From: Bradyrhizobium sp. 132
Lineage (GTDB): Bacteria; Pseudomonadota; Alphaproteobacteria; Rhizobiales; Xanthobacteraceae
Assembly: GCF_023074185.1 (NCBI RefSeq)
Contig: NZ_JADPKY010000071.1
Span: forward strand, 1-64,000
Length of the DNA stretch: 64,000 nucleotides
Direction: 5' to 3'
Part shown: positions 1-8,927 of the stretch, piece after piece
Layout: each line of letters opens with the position of its first letter
Position numbering within the stretch: position 1 is the first letter of the stretch
The notes under the pieces: model-generated
What the model saw: the letters and a program-made list of their open reading frames with translations, nothing else
The model's database searches: none
Told to the model about the DNA's origin: nothing
Position numbers and translations under genes: made by a program

Positions 1-1
1 C

Positions 2-1051
2 TATGAGGCGCCGCGGGGCGAGATCGAGATCGCGCTGGCGCAGATCTGGGCCGAGCTTCTGGGCCTGGAACGTGTCGGCCGGCACGACAACTTCTTCGAG
101 CTGGGCGGGCACTCACTGCTGGCACTGCAAGTGCTTGAGCAACTCCGGCGGCGGGGTCTTACCCTCGAACTTTCCGCGCATATCGCGAGTCCCCGCCTCG
201 ACCAGTGCGCCGAGAAAGTGCGCTCGCGATCAAAGGACGGTCGAAAATCTGCGGGCCAACTCATTTCTCTTCGAGTCGCCAAGAGTCGGCCGCTTATCCT
301 CTGTCACGCGCGTGGCGGAGGCCTGAGCATCTATGATGACCTCGTGCGGGCGTTGCCACCTACGCAAAACATCTATGGTATTCATGCCCTAAACTTCGGT
401 CACGAACTCGCGAGGGTGCGTTCGATTGACGAGATAGCTGGAGTCTATGCTCGGGCCATTCTTCCAGTGCTACCGGACATGGCTTGTACGCTCGCCGGAT
501 GGTCTTTTGGTGGTGTGCTCGCCCACGCCATCGCTGGGGTACTTATTTCCGCACACGTGAGGGTCGATTTTGTGGCTATGATCGATAGTGCCTATCCGTC
601 GGTCCTAGAAGCGCCTCTCAGTCTCTCCATGGACCAGGAATGGTCTGAATTCCTTATATTCCTTGCGGAGGAGGGTGGATTGTCGCCTCAACACGGTGCA
701 ACGACCGAAATTCGGCCAGCTGACTTCGCAGCGCTTGCTCTCGCCCTCTCGGGTGCATGGAAAATTGGTGCACCCGCGCTTGAGGAAATCTTCCAAGTGT
801 TCGTTCGCCATATTCGCGCGGGCAGACTCTACGTACCCAAGAAGGTTTCGGCGCTCGGCGTCTCTTACAATCAGAACTCCGCCAACACAGCAACTTCATG
901 GCGCGCTGTCTTCGATAGCGTCATTGAAGCGCCGCCTCTTCCTGGCGACCATCGCTCGCTTCTGAAGCATCCAAACGTAGTTGTCCTCGCGGACGACCTC
1001 TCAAATCGCCTGTTCGCCGACGCTGTTCTCCATTCGTCCGCCATTGAATAA
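2..1051 (+). CDS. NRPS C-terminal end: carrier protein plus thioesterase (partial)
   Basis: The frame is already open at the window edge, so only about 349 C-terminal residues are visible. Near the start lies [14 protein letters not shown], the core of a peptidyl-carrier domain; the serine that would take phosphopantetheine is codon 113-115. A type I alpha/beta-hydrolase thioesterase follows: the nucleophile elbow GWSFGG has its Ser at 503-505, and GDHRSLL near the end has the probable catalytic His at 950-952. Such a PCP-TE tail releases the finished peptide from a non-ribosomal peptide synthetase by hydrolysis or cyclisation. The thioesterase part is visibly less GC-rich than most genes here, which fits acquired DNA. 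The product cannot be predicted because the adenylation domains lie outside the window. Confidence 0.88.
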   Translation, partial: YEAPRGEIEIALAQIWAELLGLERVGRHDNFFELGGHSLLALQVLEQLRRRGLTLELSAHIASPRLDQCAEKVRSRSKDGRKSAGQLISLRVAKSRPLILCHARGGGLSIYDDLVRALPPTQNIYGIHALNFGHELARVRSIDEIAGVYARAILPVLPDMACTLAGWSFGGVLAHAIAGVLISAHVRVDFVAMIDSAYPSVLEAPLSLSMDQEWSEFLIFLAEEGGLSPQHGATTEIRPADFAALALALSGAWKIGAPALEEIFQVFVRHIRAGRLYVPKKVSALGVSYNQNSANTATSWRAVFDSVIEAPPLPGDHRSLLKHPNVVVLADDLSNRLFADAVLHSSAIE

Positions 1052-1462
1052 AAGCCGTGGCGGACTCAGTCACGAGCCGGATCGGGTCCTGGGCCCTGTG
1101 CCGGAGGAGATCCGGCTTTCGAGGTCGCGGGCAAGATCACTCTTCGCACGAATTTCGCCTGTAACCGACCTGAGCTGCTGATTCCGCTCGATGTTGCACG
1201 CGCCGCCGCCGACCGGGCATGCTCCCGGCGCCGTTTTCCACGTCTAACTCGATCTGCGCCCGTACTTTGACGGGGGGAGCGGCCGGGTAGGGCCGGCCGG
1301 GACAGGTCTGAGCGTCCGATGGAGGAAACCTGCGCAAGCTAGCGGCGGACGGCCAAAGATGACGCGCGACGGGATTTAAGTGGACTTAGGCGGCCGTCCG
1401 AATGATCTCGAATCGCACCGCCTTTTCCGGGGGGATCATCAAAACGGCCCCCTGACTGCGTG
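1052..1462. other. Intergenic, no supported gene
   Basis: About 400 bases between the synthetase stop and the IS21-type repeats. I see no reading frame with a believable start and no clear terminator. The stretch contains GC-rich text ending in the sequence that leads into the IS end near 1453. It may hold the flank of the insertion. Confidence 0.5.
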
Positions 1463-1573
1463 TTCCAGCCGATCGTGATCACCGATTCCAGGCCATCGTG
1501 ATCACCCATTCCAGAGCATCGTGATCGTCGTTTCCAGCCGATCGTGATCGCTATTTCCAGCGATCATGATCGG
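1463..1573. repeat. Five tandem 23-bp repeats, IS21 terminal transposase sites
   Basis: Copies begin at 1463, 1486, 1509, 1532 and 1555 with an exact 23-bp period. Each starts TTCCAG and contains an ATCGTGATC-like core (the last copy has ATCATGATC). IS21-family ends are known to carry several such repeats that bind the transposase. The units abut directly with no unique spacers, so this is not a CRISPR array. Confidence 0.85.
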
Positions 1574-1651
1574 GGGCAACGGGGAGGCGCGCACCGCTGA
1601 CAGTCTGCAACCCGGCTACCTTGGTCTTTTGCCCAACCGCAGAGGATCGAG

Positions 1652-2186
1652 ATGCCGACAGAGAGACCAGAGAGACTGTCCATGCGCCACATTCGTGAAG
1701 CTCTACGCCTGCACTACAGCGTCGGCATGTCGCAACGCGCCGTTGCCCGCAGCCTCGGCTTGGCCCAAGGCACGGTCAGCAAGTACCTCAACCGCGCCCG
1801 CCGCGCCGGCCTGACCTGGCCGTTGCGGCCAGAGCTGGATGACGATGTCCGGCTCGAGAACCGCCTGTATCCGCCACCCTCTGATCGGCCCAGCGAGGAA
1901 CGTCCGCAGCCGGATTGGGCGCTCGTGCATCGCGAGCTGCGGCGCCCGAACGTCACGCTGATGCTGTTGTGGGAGGAGTATTGCGACGCAAGCTCCGACA
2001 GCTTCAGCTACTCATGGTTCTGCGAACGCTACAAGGAGTGGGCCGGCCGCCTCAAGCCGACCCTGCGCCAGGTCCATGTCGCCGGCGAGAAGCTGTTCGT
2101 CGACTATTCTGGCCACACGATGGAGGTGGTTGACGGGCTCACGGGTGAGGCCCGCATCACCCAAAAGACCGTCGAGATATTTCTCC
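1652..2186 (+). pseudogene. istA: Truncated IS21 transposase IstA
   Basis: About 178 N-terminal residues of an IstA transposase are present. They include a helix-turn-helix (SQRAVARSLGLAQGTVSKYL, about residues 27-46) and the start of the DDE catalytic core, seen as GEKLFVDYSGHTMEV followed by DGLTGEAR. The Asp in FVDYSG is the expected first catalytic residue. Full IstA is roughly 400-500 residues, so the other two acidic residues are lost. After about 2155 the family match fades, and the last residues before the stop at 2215 are antisense to an nmrA fragment. No istB follows. Confidence 0.85.
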
Positions 2187-2483
2187 GCGGCAAGCGGGTG
2201 AGCGCCTCGACATAGTTCGCAATCACGCCCTTGGCTTCTTTGTAATCGGGCGAGGGGCCCAGACAGCCGGCAACATGACAAACGCGCCTTCGACGCCTTT
2301 GAGCGCCCGCTCGATGGCTGCCGAATCATTCCAATCACCGTCAACCAGTTCCACGCCCTGGTTCGCCCAGCTTGACCCCTTCTCGCGATTGCGGACTAGC
2401 GCGCGTACCTCCTTGCCGTGCGCCAAGAGATGTTCTGCCGTTGCGCCGCCCACTTTTCCCGTGATTCCCATTACTAAGAACAT
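2187..2483 (-). pseudogene. NmrA-like NAD(P)-binding protein, frameshifted and truncated
   Basis: The N-terminal part reads MFLVMGITGKVGGATAEHLL, a Rossmann GxxGxxG fold of the NmrA/NAD(P)H-binding atypical SDR family, and continues through ALVRNREK and a GVELVDGDWND-type segment to VWAP at about 2270. One base is then missing. In the next frame the protein continues as DYKEAKGVIANYVEALTRLP down to about 2187, where the IS21 remnant begins. About two thirds of the usual length is lost. It lies downstream of a broken doxX-like gene on the same strand, as in a two-gene operon. Confidence 0.8.
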
Positions 2484-2528
2484 GCGTTTTCTCCTGATCT
2501 TGAGGGACAGAGCACTGCCCCTGTTGGT

Positions 2529-2868
2529 TCAACGGATGAGCGGCAGAATGGCCCGGATTCGGGGATCGCGCGCGTAGAGGCCGCCCCATGTCATCGCGCC
2601 CAGAAGCAGGGAAATGATTTCCGGCGGCGATCCCAACTCACCAATGCGGACATGGGCGCAGATGGCACCTCCCAAAAAGCCCGTCACTAGGATCGCGCCG
2701 AGGACGGCGGTGGCCGGGATGGCGTAGGATGGCGCAGGCGAGTATGATCGGACCCACGACACAGGTCAGGTCCATCGCGAACCCGGTTTCGTGCAACATG
2801 CTCGCGATCTGTGACGGCGCGAAAAGCTGAATAGTGCCGTCTGCCACCAGAGCGATAAAACGCGCTCA
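2529..2868 (-). pseudogene. DoxX-like membrane protein, frameshifted
   Basis: Two halves of a small DoxX/DUF4267-like membrane protein lie in adjacent frames. The first half runs to about 2725 and includes ADGTIQLFAPSQIASML and a hydrophobic CVVGPIILACAIL. The second begins at YAIPATAVLGAILVTGFLGG and ends at the stop near 2529. One inserted C (CTC TAC in place of CTAC) restores the frame. Two stop codons sit directly upstream of ARFIALVADG, so the usual first membrane helix is also missing. The gene pairs with the nmrA fragment and is divergent from the LysR gene at 3062. Confidence 0.7.
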
Positions 2869-3061
2869 CTATCCGGCCGGCCCATAGGCTGCGATGCAAG
2901 ATCATAGCTTCAGGCACGTGATGCAGGTTCATAGTTTGGGACACTTGTCGTTCTCCGATGGGGGGATCCCATATTCGGAGCTCACTTACTGTGTCTCTTA
3001 GGTATGATAAACACCCAGGAAATGAACTCACTGTTCTCCCTGCGGTGAACAATACCGAGGC

Positions 3062-3972
3062 ATGAAAATGCAGAATCTCGAACCGATCCTCATTTTCATA
3101 ACGGTAGCGGAAATGGGGAGCTTCACCCGCGCAGCCGATAGCCTGGGCATTCAGAAGGGAAGGGCTTCAACGGCGGTCCGGAAGCTGGAAGAAGATGTTG
3201 GTGTGAGGCTCCTGCACCGGACGACGCGCAGCGTTCAGTTGACGGAAGACGGACGCGCATTTCATGCGCGTGCCCGCGATCTGCTTGCTGAAGTCGATGA
3301 CCTGCACTCCATGTTCGCAGGCGATCGCGTGGCACTTCGCGGGCGTTTGCGGGTCGATCTTCCGACCGAGGTGGCGCGCACAACGATCGTGCCGGCCTTG
3401 CCGGATTTCATGGCGGCTCACCCCGAGTTGGAGCTGGAGGTGTCGAGTACGGATCGGCAAGTCGATCTTGTTCAAGAAGGGTTCGACTGTGTATTGCGGC
3501 TTGGACCAATAGGGGACGAGACGCTGATTGCCCGTCCACTGGGCCTGTTGCGGTGGTCAACGCTGCCAGTCCCCCCTATCTGGCGCGCTACGGCGTCCCT
3601 CGATCGCTGGATGATCTCCGGCATCAGGAACATCGGACTATTCATTTTTCGACGATGCTGGGCGCAAGACCCTATGGATGGGAATATCCGGACGGCGACA
3701 GCTACGCGACGCTTCAGTTGCCAGGTGCGCTACACGTCAACAGCGCGCAGACCTACGAAGCCGCTGCCCTCGCCGGCCTTGGCCTGATTCAGGCGCCACT
3801 CTTGGGGATTGGCCGATACTTAGAGAGTGGAGCGCTTGTGGAGATCATACCCGATTTTCGTCGCCGGGCGCTCGCCGTGTCCCTCGTCGTAGCACATCGG
3901 AGCGATCTGTCGCGTCGAGTCCGCGCATTCATGAAATGGATCGAAGATGTGCTGACGCCGTATCTGGAATAG
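3062..3972 (+). pseudogene. LysR-family regulator, single-base frameshift
   Basis: Residues 1-60 form the winged HTH (NLEPILIFITVAEMGSFTRA, then AADSLGIQKGRASTAVRKLE). The effector domain follows to RPLGLLR near 3560. There one A is missing: CGGTGGTCAAC would read CGG ATG GTC AAC with it, and the protein resumes in the next frame as VNAASPPYLARYGVP and runs to 3972. The rejoined product would be about 303 residues, normal for LysR proteins. It is divergent to the doxX/nmrA remnants and probably regulated them. It could be a sequencing error, but its two target genes are also frameshifted. Confidence 0.82.
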
Positions 3973-4192
3973 CGAGACGGACATCTTCGTCCGGCCCTCG
4001 AGATCAACATTCTGAAATTATGTCTGCCGGTCGGCGGCCCGGCGGTCCAACAGAAAGCGCAGCGCATCCCGAAGGCGCTGCGGCTTGCGATGGAAGGGCA
4101 TAGATAAATAATCTGCTGCTCATTCACGCCTTAGCGTCCAGCGACCCATTGAAACCAACCCGCTGGGCTTCTGTTGCGACATCGTCAAACCA
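3973..4192. other. Junction region between accessory segment and chromosome
   Basis: No gene is supported in these 220 bases. The right edge, at about 4192, is where homology to a thioesterase starts abruptly without its N-terminus, so it probably marks a recombination point. I see no tRNA fragment and no obvious direct repeat that would define an attachment site. Confidence 0.45.
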
Positions 4193-4567
4193 GTGTTTTC
4201 CGGCATCGTCTATCACGCCAATTATTTGCGCTTCATGGAGCGCGGACGGACCAATCATCTACGGCTGATGGGCGCCGAGCAACAGGCATTGTTCGAGCAG
4301 CCCGCGACAGAGGATGCTGGCTTCGCCTTCGTCGTTCGCTCGATGCATCTGGATTTCCTCAAGCCCGCGCGGATGGACGACGTGCTCGACGTCGTGACCT
4401 GGCCGGTCGCGGTGAAGGGCGCCTCGATCATGCTGGCGCAGGAGGTGCGGCGCGGGGAGGACGTGCTGGTGAAAGCCGAGGTGCGCGTCGCCTTCATCAG
4501 CGGCGGCCGCGCCCAGCCGATCCCGAAGTCGATCCGCGCCATGATGAAGGCTGATCTGATTTCGTGA
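4193..4567 (+). pseudogene. FadM/YbgC-type acyl-CoA thioesterase lacking its N-terminus
   Basis: The frame carries the hot-dog fold family text SGIVYHANYLRFMERGRTN and continues through FVVRSMHLDFLKPARMDD to RAQPIPKSIRAMM, ending at 4567. Family members start about 17 residues earlier with a YYEDTDxSG motif whose Asp is catalytic. Here the residues before FSGIVYH are IVKPV, so the Asp is gone and the upstream text is unrelated. A GTG at 4193 could still serve as start, but the enzyme would be inactive. It is best read as a 5'-truncated gene created at the junction near 4192. Confidence 0.72.
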
Positions 4568-4644
4568 TCGGGCGATAGCGGACGGCCTCTCGACTCCGCG
4601 GCATGCAGGCGTAGATTGCGCTCCCGTCAACCGATGAGGCCATC

Positions 4645-5112
4645 ATGTCGCGCCCGCCGCTTCCGCCCTTCACCCGTGAGACCGCCGCGCAGAAGGCCCG
4701 CATGGCCGAGGACGCCTGGAATTCGCGCGACCCGGTGCGCGTCTCGCTCGCCTATACCGAGGACAGTCGCTGGCGCAATCGTTCGGACGTGTTTCAGGGC
4801 CGCGAGGCCATCGTCGCATTCCTCACCCGCAAATGGGAGAAGGAGCAGGAGTACCGTCTGATCAAGGACCTCTGGGGCTTCGACGGCAACCGTATCGCGG
4901 TGCGCTTCCAGTACGAATGGCACGACGCGAGCCGCCAATGGTATCGCTCCTACGGCAACGAACAGTGGGAGTTCGACGAGCACGGGTTGATGAGGCGGCG
5001 CGAGGCCTCGATCAACGACATCGCCATTGCGGAGAACGACCGGCGGTTTCACTGGCCGGCGCCGGGGCCGAGGCCGGCGGATGTGCCGGGGTTAGGGACC
5101 GATCCGTTCTGA
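4645..5112 (+). CDS. DUF1348 / NTF2-like family protein
   Basis: A 155-residue protein of the DUF1348 family, a small cone-shaped NTF2-like fold. Recognisable segments are [38 protein letters not shown] and a conserved tail [14 protein letters not shown]. The family is common in bacteria and has no settled reaction. A GAGG element stands about 7 bases before the ATG at 4645. There is no signal peptide or membrane segment, so it is cytoplasmic. It lies just inside the chromosome side of the junction and seems to be a single-gene unit. Confidence 0.88.
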   Translation: MSRPPLPPFTRETAAQKARMAEDAWNSRDPVRVSLAYTEDSRWRNRSDVFQGREAIVAFLTRKWEKEQEYRLIKDLWGFDGNRIAVRFQYEWHDASRQWYRSYGNEQWEFDEHGLMRRREASINDIAIAENDRRFHWPAPGPRPADVPGLGTDPF

Positions 5113-5126
5113 GATTTCAACCCCCA

Positions 5127-5236
5127 TGGTGAGGAGCCGCGAAGCGGCGTCTCGAACCATGCAGGCCCTGTTGCTGCACCTCGGCCTCTATCCTTCGAGA
5201 CGCGCGCAACGGGCGCGCTCCTCAGGATGAGGGGTT
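5127..5236. repeat. Dispersed palindromic repeat (GAGGAGC...GTCTCGAA type)
   Basis: Two inverted arms face each other. The left arm has GTGAGGAGC...GCGTCTCGAA and the right arm has TTCGAGACGC...GCTCCTCAGGATG. Elements of this form are scattered between genes in Bradyrhizobium and relatives. It separates the DUF1348 gene from the amidohydrolase remnant and may have served as a recombination point. Confidence 0.75.
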
Positions 5237-5647
5237 GGACTTGCGCACCAGAAACCGCTCGGCGAACTCAATGCAGCTTCGCTGATCTCCAAGATCACCT
5301 CAGCGCGCGCCGTCGCGAACTCGCCCGAACTGATCGAGGCGAACACGGCGGTCGCCGCTGACGTCATCAAGCGGCCTGACCTCGGCCGCATCGAGCCGGG
5401 GGCGACCGCCGATCTCACCGTCGTCGATCTGATCCATCCGGATCTTCAGCCGCTGTTCGATCCGCGCCGCGCGCTGATCGCGCTCGCCAACCGCGCCAAT
5501 ATCGATCAGGTCATGGTCGACGGCCGCATGCTGATCGATGCCGGCCGTTATCTCGGCGCCGACGAGGCGGCGATCATGGCCGCCGGCACCGCTGCGATCG
5601 GCAAGATCTGGGACCTGCCGGAGGCGCAGGCCGCATTCAACGGCTGA
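5231..5647 (+). pseudogene. C-terminal fragment of a metal-dependent amidohydrolase
   Basis: The frame ending with TGA at 5645-5647 encodes about 138 residues with no plausible start codon after the in-frame stop at 5228. It contains RPDLGRIEPGATADLTVVDL, NRANIDQVMVDGRMLIDAG and a tail near DLPEAQAAF, the beta-sandwich C-terminus of ATZ/TRZ-type amidohydrolases such as guanine or deoxyadenosine deaminase relatives. The metal-binding barrel is absent. The left end coincides with the dispersed repeat, which suggests a deletion between repeats. The stop overlaps the end of the convergent LysR gene by a few bases. Confidence 0.7.
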
Positions 5648-6554
5648 GCATCGTTTCGTCCTCGAATTCGGCGAGCGACTTGCGCATGGTCTCGACGAGA
5701 TCCAGTGCCACCGGCGACGGGCTGCGCTGTGCGGGGAAAACGGCTGAGAACTCGAAGTCGATGCGCGGCAGGAAGCGGCGCGCGATGACGCCGCGGGTTG
5801 AAAATTCCTGCGCGGTGAAGGGATCGCAGATCGCGACCCCGAGGCCTGATGACACCATGCCGCACATGATCTCCGACAGTGTGGTCTCGACCCTGAGCAC
5901 GCGGCGGACGTCGCTGCGGTGGAAGACCTGATCGACGAGGTGCCGGCTCGACGATCCCGCCGATAGCGAGATGAACGTCTCGCCCTCGAAATCGCCCGGC
6001 TCCAGCACTTCCTTTTCTGCAAGCCGGTGTCCGGTCGGCAGCACCGCGACACGCGCCAGTGACGGTAGCCGCTGGCTCGGCAGGCCGGAATGCGCGATCG
6101 GCACCTCGGCAAAGCCGATGTCGCATTGATTGTTCAGCACCCAGTCGACCACGATCGGCGAGATCACACCGAAGAAGGCGAGGTTGAGGTTCGGCCGCTC
6201 TTTCAGAAAATGTCCGGCAAGCCGCGGCAGATAGCCATTCGACAGCGCTGGAAGTGCAGCGATCCGCAGCGAGCCGGTGCGGCGGCCACGGATTTCCTCG
6301 GCTGCCGCCGTGATGCGTTCGAGGCCGACGAACGAGCGCTCGACCTCGGTATAAAGCGCCATCGCTGCGGCGGTCGGCACGAGGCCGGTGCCGCGCCGCT
6401 CGAACAGCTCCATCTTGAGCAGCGCCTGAAGGTCGCGCAGCAACCGGCTGACCGCCGGCTGCGTCACGGTCATCAGCGCCGCCGCCTCTGTCACGCTGCC
6501 CGTCAGCATCGTCGCCCGGAAGGCCTCCACCTGCCGCGAATTGATCCGCGCCAT
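5637..6554 (-). CDS. LysR-family transcriptional regulator
   Basis: A 305-residue LysR protein starting at MARINSRQVEAFRATMLTGS. The HTH is at residues 15-40 (SVTEAAALMTVTQPAVSRLL), followed by the periplasmic-binding-like effector domain. Alternative in-frame starts exist up to 6596, but this one matches the family's usual N-terminus. It is divergent from the ABC transporter/oxidase operon that begins at 6829, so it is the natural candidate regulator of that operon and of itself, with the imported amine or amino acid, or its product, as the likely co-inducer. Confidence 0.9.
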   Translation of the reverse strand: MARINSRQVEAFRATMLTGSVTEAAALMTVTQPAVSRLLRDLQALLKMELFERRGTGLVPTAAAMALYTEVERSFVGLERITAAAEEIRGRRTGSLRIAALPALSNGYLPRLAGHFLKERPNLNLAFFGVISPIVVDWVLNNQCDIGFAEVPIAHSGLPSQRLPSLARVAVLPTGHRLAEKEVLEPGDFEGETFISLSAGSSSRHLVDQVFHRSDVRRVLRVETTLSEIMCGMVSSGLGVAICDPFTAQEFSTRGVIARRFLPRIDFEFSAVFPAQRSPSPVALDLVETMRKSLAEFEDETMLSR

Positions 6555-6828
6555 CCCGATTCCATTCATAACATTTCGGCATGCAAGGGGTGCCATTATT
6601 CATTGGACGATGGAAGGCTAGGTTTGCGATCTTTTTCATCAGAGCTGGAGAGAGCCCGCTTTTTCGGCAGATTGGAGGGGTTCAAACCTCCGGATCGCGC
6701 CAAAATCCGCCGAGCAGGGGCCGGAGTCCTGATTGGTGTCGGGCCGGCGCGGAAGGGAATGCGGAAGGCGCTTCGGCTCATGAGACTCGTCGGCACGTCA
6801 CCTCACCCCGGTATGGAGATCGGACCAC
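6555..6828. promoter_or_regulatory. Divergent control region of lysR and the oxidase operon
   Basis: About 270 bases separate the two divergent starts. An inverted GGCA-N9-TGCC lies at 6578-6594, 24-40 bases before the LysR start, in the place where LysR proteins usually autoregulate. The motif is short and could be chance. No sigma-70 promoter stands out. Confidence 0.3.
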
Positions 6829-7863
6829 ATGAAGACTTTTCGCCTTCTGACAGCGGTCGGCATCGCGGCTCTCATGGCCGCCCCCTCGGTCGCCTCGGCC
6901 CAGCAAAAGACGCTCTATGTCGCCGGCTATGGCGGCTCGTTCGAGAAAACCATCCGTGACGAGGTGATCCCGACCTTCGAGAAGGAGAACGGCGTCAAGG
7001 TCGAATACGTCGCTGGCAACTCCACCGACACGCTGGCAAAGCTTCAGGCGCAGAAGGGCAACCAGCAGATCGACGTCGCCATCGTCGACGACGGCCCGAT
7101 GTACCAGGCGATCCAGCTCGGCTTCTGCGGCAAGCTTGATGGCCTGCCGGCCGATCTCTACGACACCGCCCGCTTCAAGGACGACCGCGCTGTCGCGATC
7201 GGCATCGTTGCCACCGGCCTGATGTACAACACCAAGGTGTTTGCGGAGAAGGGCTGGGCGCCGCCGACTTCCTGGAACGATTTGAAGGACACGAAATACG
7301 CAAAACAGCTCGTGATCCCGCCGATCAACAACACCTATGGCCTCGAAGCGCTGGTGATGCTGTCGAAGATGAACGGCGGCGGCGAGTCCAATGTCGATTC
7401 CGGCTTCAAGATCTTCAAGGAGCAGATCAATCCGAACGTGCTCGCCTATGAGCCGTCGCCGGGCAAAATGACCGAGCTGTTTCAGTCCGGTCAGGCCGTG
7501 ATCGCGGTATGGGGCACGGGACGCGTGCAGAGCTTTGCCAATACCGGCTTCCCCGTCGACTTCGTCTACCCGAAGGAGGGCGCTGCGACGCTGCTGACGA
7601 CGGCATGTCCAATCACCAAGCCGAACGTCTCGCCGCTCGCCTCGAGCTTCATCAAGAAGCTGCTCGACCCAAAAATCCAGCTCGTGTTGCTGAAGGACTA
7701 CGGCTACGGCCCGGTGCTGAAATCGCTGGTGGTCCCGCCGGAGCTCGGCAAGATGGCGCCGATCGGCGAGCGCGCGGCAAAGCTCTACAATCCGGACTGG
7801 ACGGTCATCAACGACAAGCGCGAGGAGTGGACCAAGCGCTGGAATCGCGAAGTCGAGCGCTGA
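6829..7863 (+). CDS. Periplasmic substrate-binding protein, polyamine/opine-type ABC importer
   Basis: A 344-residue family-1 solute-binding protein related to PotD/PotF. Residues 1-25 form a Sec signal peptide ending ASVASA|QQ-like, and the mature start reads TLYVAGYGGSFEKTI, typical of the spermidine/putrescine subgroup. It should capture the substrate in the periplasm for the ATPase and permeases encoded immediately downstream. The gene is first in an operon running to 14959. The oxidases behind it suggest the ligand is a secondary amine, opine or D-amino acid rather than a plain polyamine, which is an inference from context. Confidence 0.9.
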   Translation: MKTFRLLTAVGIAALMAAPSVASAQQKTLYVAGYGGSFEKTIRDEVIPTFEKENGVKVEYVAGNSTDTLAKLQAQKGNQQIDVAIVDDGPMYQAIQLGFCGKLDGLPADLYDTARFKDDRAVAIGIVATGLMYNTKVFAEKGWAPPTSWNDLKDTKYAKQLVIPPINNTYGLEALVMLSKMNGGGESNVDSGFKIFKEQINPNVLAYEPSPGKMTELFQSGQAVIAVWGTGRVQSFANTGFPVDFVYPKEGAATLLTTACPITKPNVSPLASSFIKKLLDPKIQLVLLKDYGYGPVLKSLVVPPELGKMAPIGERAAKLYNPDWTVINDKREEWTKRWNREVER

Positions 7864-7886
7864 TCGGTCATACCGGAGACAGTGCC

Positions 7887-8927
7887 ATGGCCTATCTCGA
7901 ACTCGAAGGGATCGCCAAGCAATTCGGAGCGCAGACTGTCGTCGACGACTTCAGTCTCGCGGTGGGGAAGGGGGAGTTCATCTCCTTCCTCGGCCCCTCC
8001 GGCTGCGGCAAGACAACGACCCTGCAAATGATCGCCGGCTTCCTCGATCCCACCCGCGGCGCGATCCGGCTGGAGGGCAAGGACCTGACCGCGATCCATC
8101 CGGCCAAACGCGGGCTCGGCATCGTGTTCCAGAGCTACGCGCTGTTTCCGCACATGACCGCGGCGGAGAATGTCGCCTTCGGCCTCGAGATGCGTAAGGT
8201 GGCGCGCTCAGAGCGGGCCGAGCGCGTCCGCGCCGCGCTCGCGATGGTCGGTCTCGCCGGCTACGAGGACCGCCATCCGCGCCGCATGTCCGGCGGCCAG
8301 CAGCAGCGCGTGGCGCTGGCCCGCGCGCTGGTGATCAAGCCGAGCGTGCTGCTGCTCGACGAGCCGCTGTCCAATCTCGACGCCAAGCTGCGCGAGGAGA
8401 TGCAGATCGAGCTGCGCCAGATCCAGCGCACCATCGACACTACCACGATCCTGGTCACCCACGACCAGAACGAGGCGATGTCGCTGTCCGACCGCATCGT
8501 GGTGATGAGCCAGGGTCGCATCGAGCAGATCGGCACGCCGCAGGAGACCTATGAGAAGCCGGCCTCGGCCTTCGTCTCGCAGTTTTTAGGCAAGACCAAC
8601 GACTTTGCCGCGACGATTGATCGGACGAGTGCGCCTGCGCGATTGATCGCCGGCTCGTGGAGCGCGCCCGCGCCTGCCGGGCTCAGCGGACCCGTGACCG
8701 TCAGCATCCGTCCTGAGCGGATTGGCTTTGGCGATACGGGACTCGGCGCTAAAATCATTACCCGCATCTTCCAGGGCAATCACTGGCTGTTCCAGTGCGA
8801 CAGCGAATGCGGCCCGGCGACCGTGATCCGCCAGAATGACGGCGAGAGGCAGCCGGTCGAGGGTGAGGCCGTTCGTCTCGTCTGGCGTCCGGAGGATATG
8901 GGTGTGCGCGGAGGAGCCTCCGCATGA
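7887..8927 (+). CDS. ABC transporter ATP-binding protein (PotA-like)
   Basis: A 346-residue importer ATPase. It shows Walker A GPSGCGKTT (about residues 36-44), the signature MSGGQQQRVALARAL, Walker B VLLLDEPLSNLD and the switch histidine in LVTHDQNEA. A TOBE-type C-terminal domain follows, as in PotA/CysA-like ATPases. The ATG at 7887 lies 24 bases after the binding-protein stop. Its stop overlaps the next start as ATGA at 8924-8927, which indicates translational coupling with the permease genes. Confidence 0.93.
   Translation: MAYLELEGIAKQFGAQTVVDDFSLAVGKGEFISFLGPSGCGKTTTLQMIAGFLDPTRGAIRLEGKDLTAIHPAKRGLGIVFQSYALFPHMTAAENVAFGLEMRKVARSERAERVRAALAMVGLAGYEDRHPRRMSGGQQQRVALARALVIKPSVLLLDEPLSNLDAKLREEMQIELRQIQRTIDTTTILVTHDQNEAMSLSDRIVVMSQGRIEQIGTPQETYEKPASAFVSQFLGKTNDFAATIDRTSAPARLIAGSWSAPAPAGLSGPVTVSIRPERIGFGDTGLGAKIITRIFQGNHWLFQCDSECGPATVIRQNDGERQPVEGEAVRLVWRPEDMGVRGGASA

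Larger units (their letters stand above)
1453..2186 (+). mobile_element. IS21-family element, left end only
   Basis: The element is recognised from the array of 23-bp repeats at 1463-1573 followed by an istA-type transposase gene in the expected orientation. IS21 elements normally carry istA and istB between multi-repeat ends. Here the sequence stops inside istA, there is no istB and no right end, and the next bases belong to an nmrA-like gene on the other strand. This is a deletion remnant that cannot move by itself. The exact left tip is uncertain, somewhere around 1453-1463. Confidence 0.75.

Noticed and set aside
1463..1573. Regular repeats that might suggest a short CRISPR array
   Set aside because: Units of 23 bp abut with no unique spacers, there are no cas genes, and an IS21 transposase gene follows in the right orientation.
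1566..1814. Small plus-strand frame starting inside the IS21 end
   Set aside because: Overlaps the istA start in another frame and has no ribosome site or family match.
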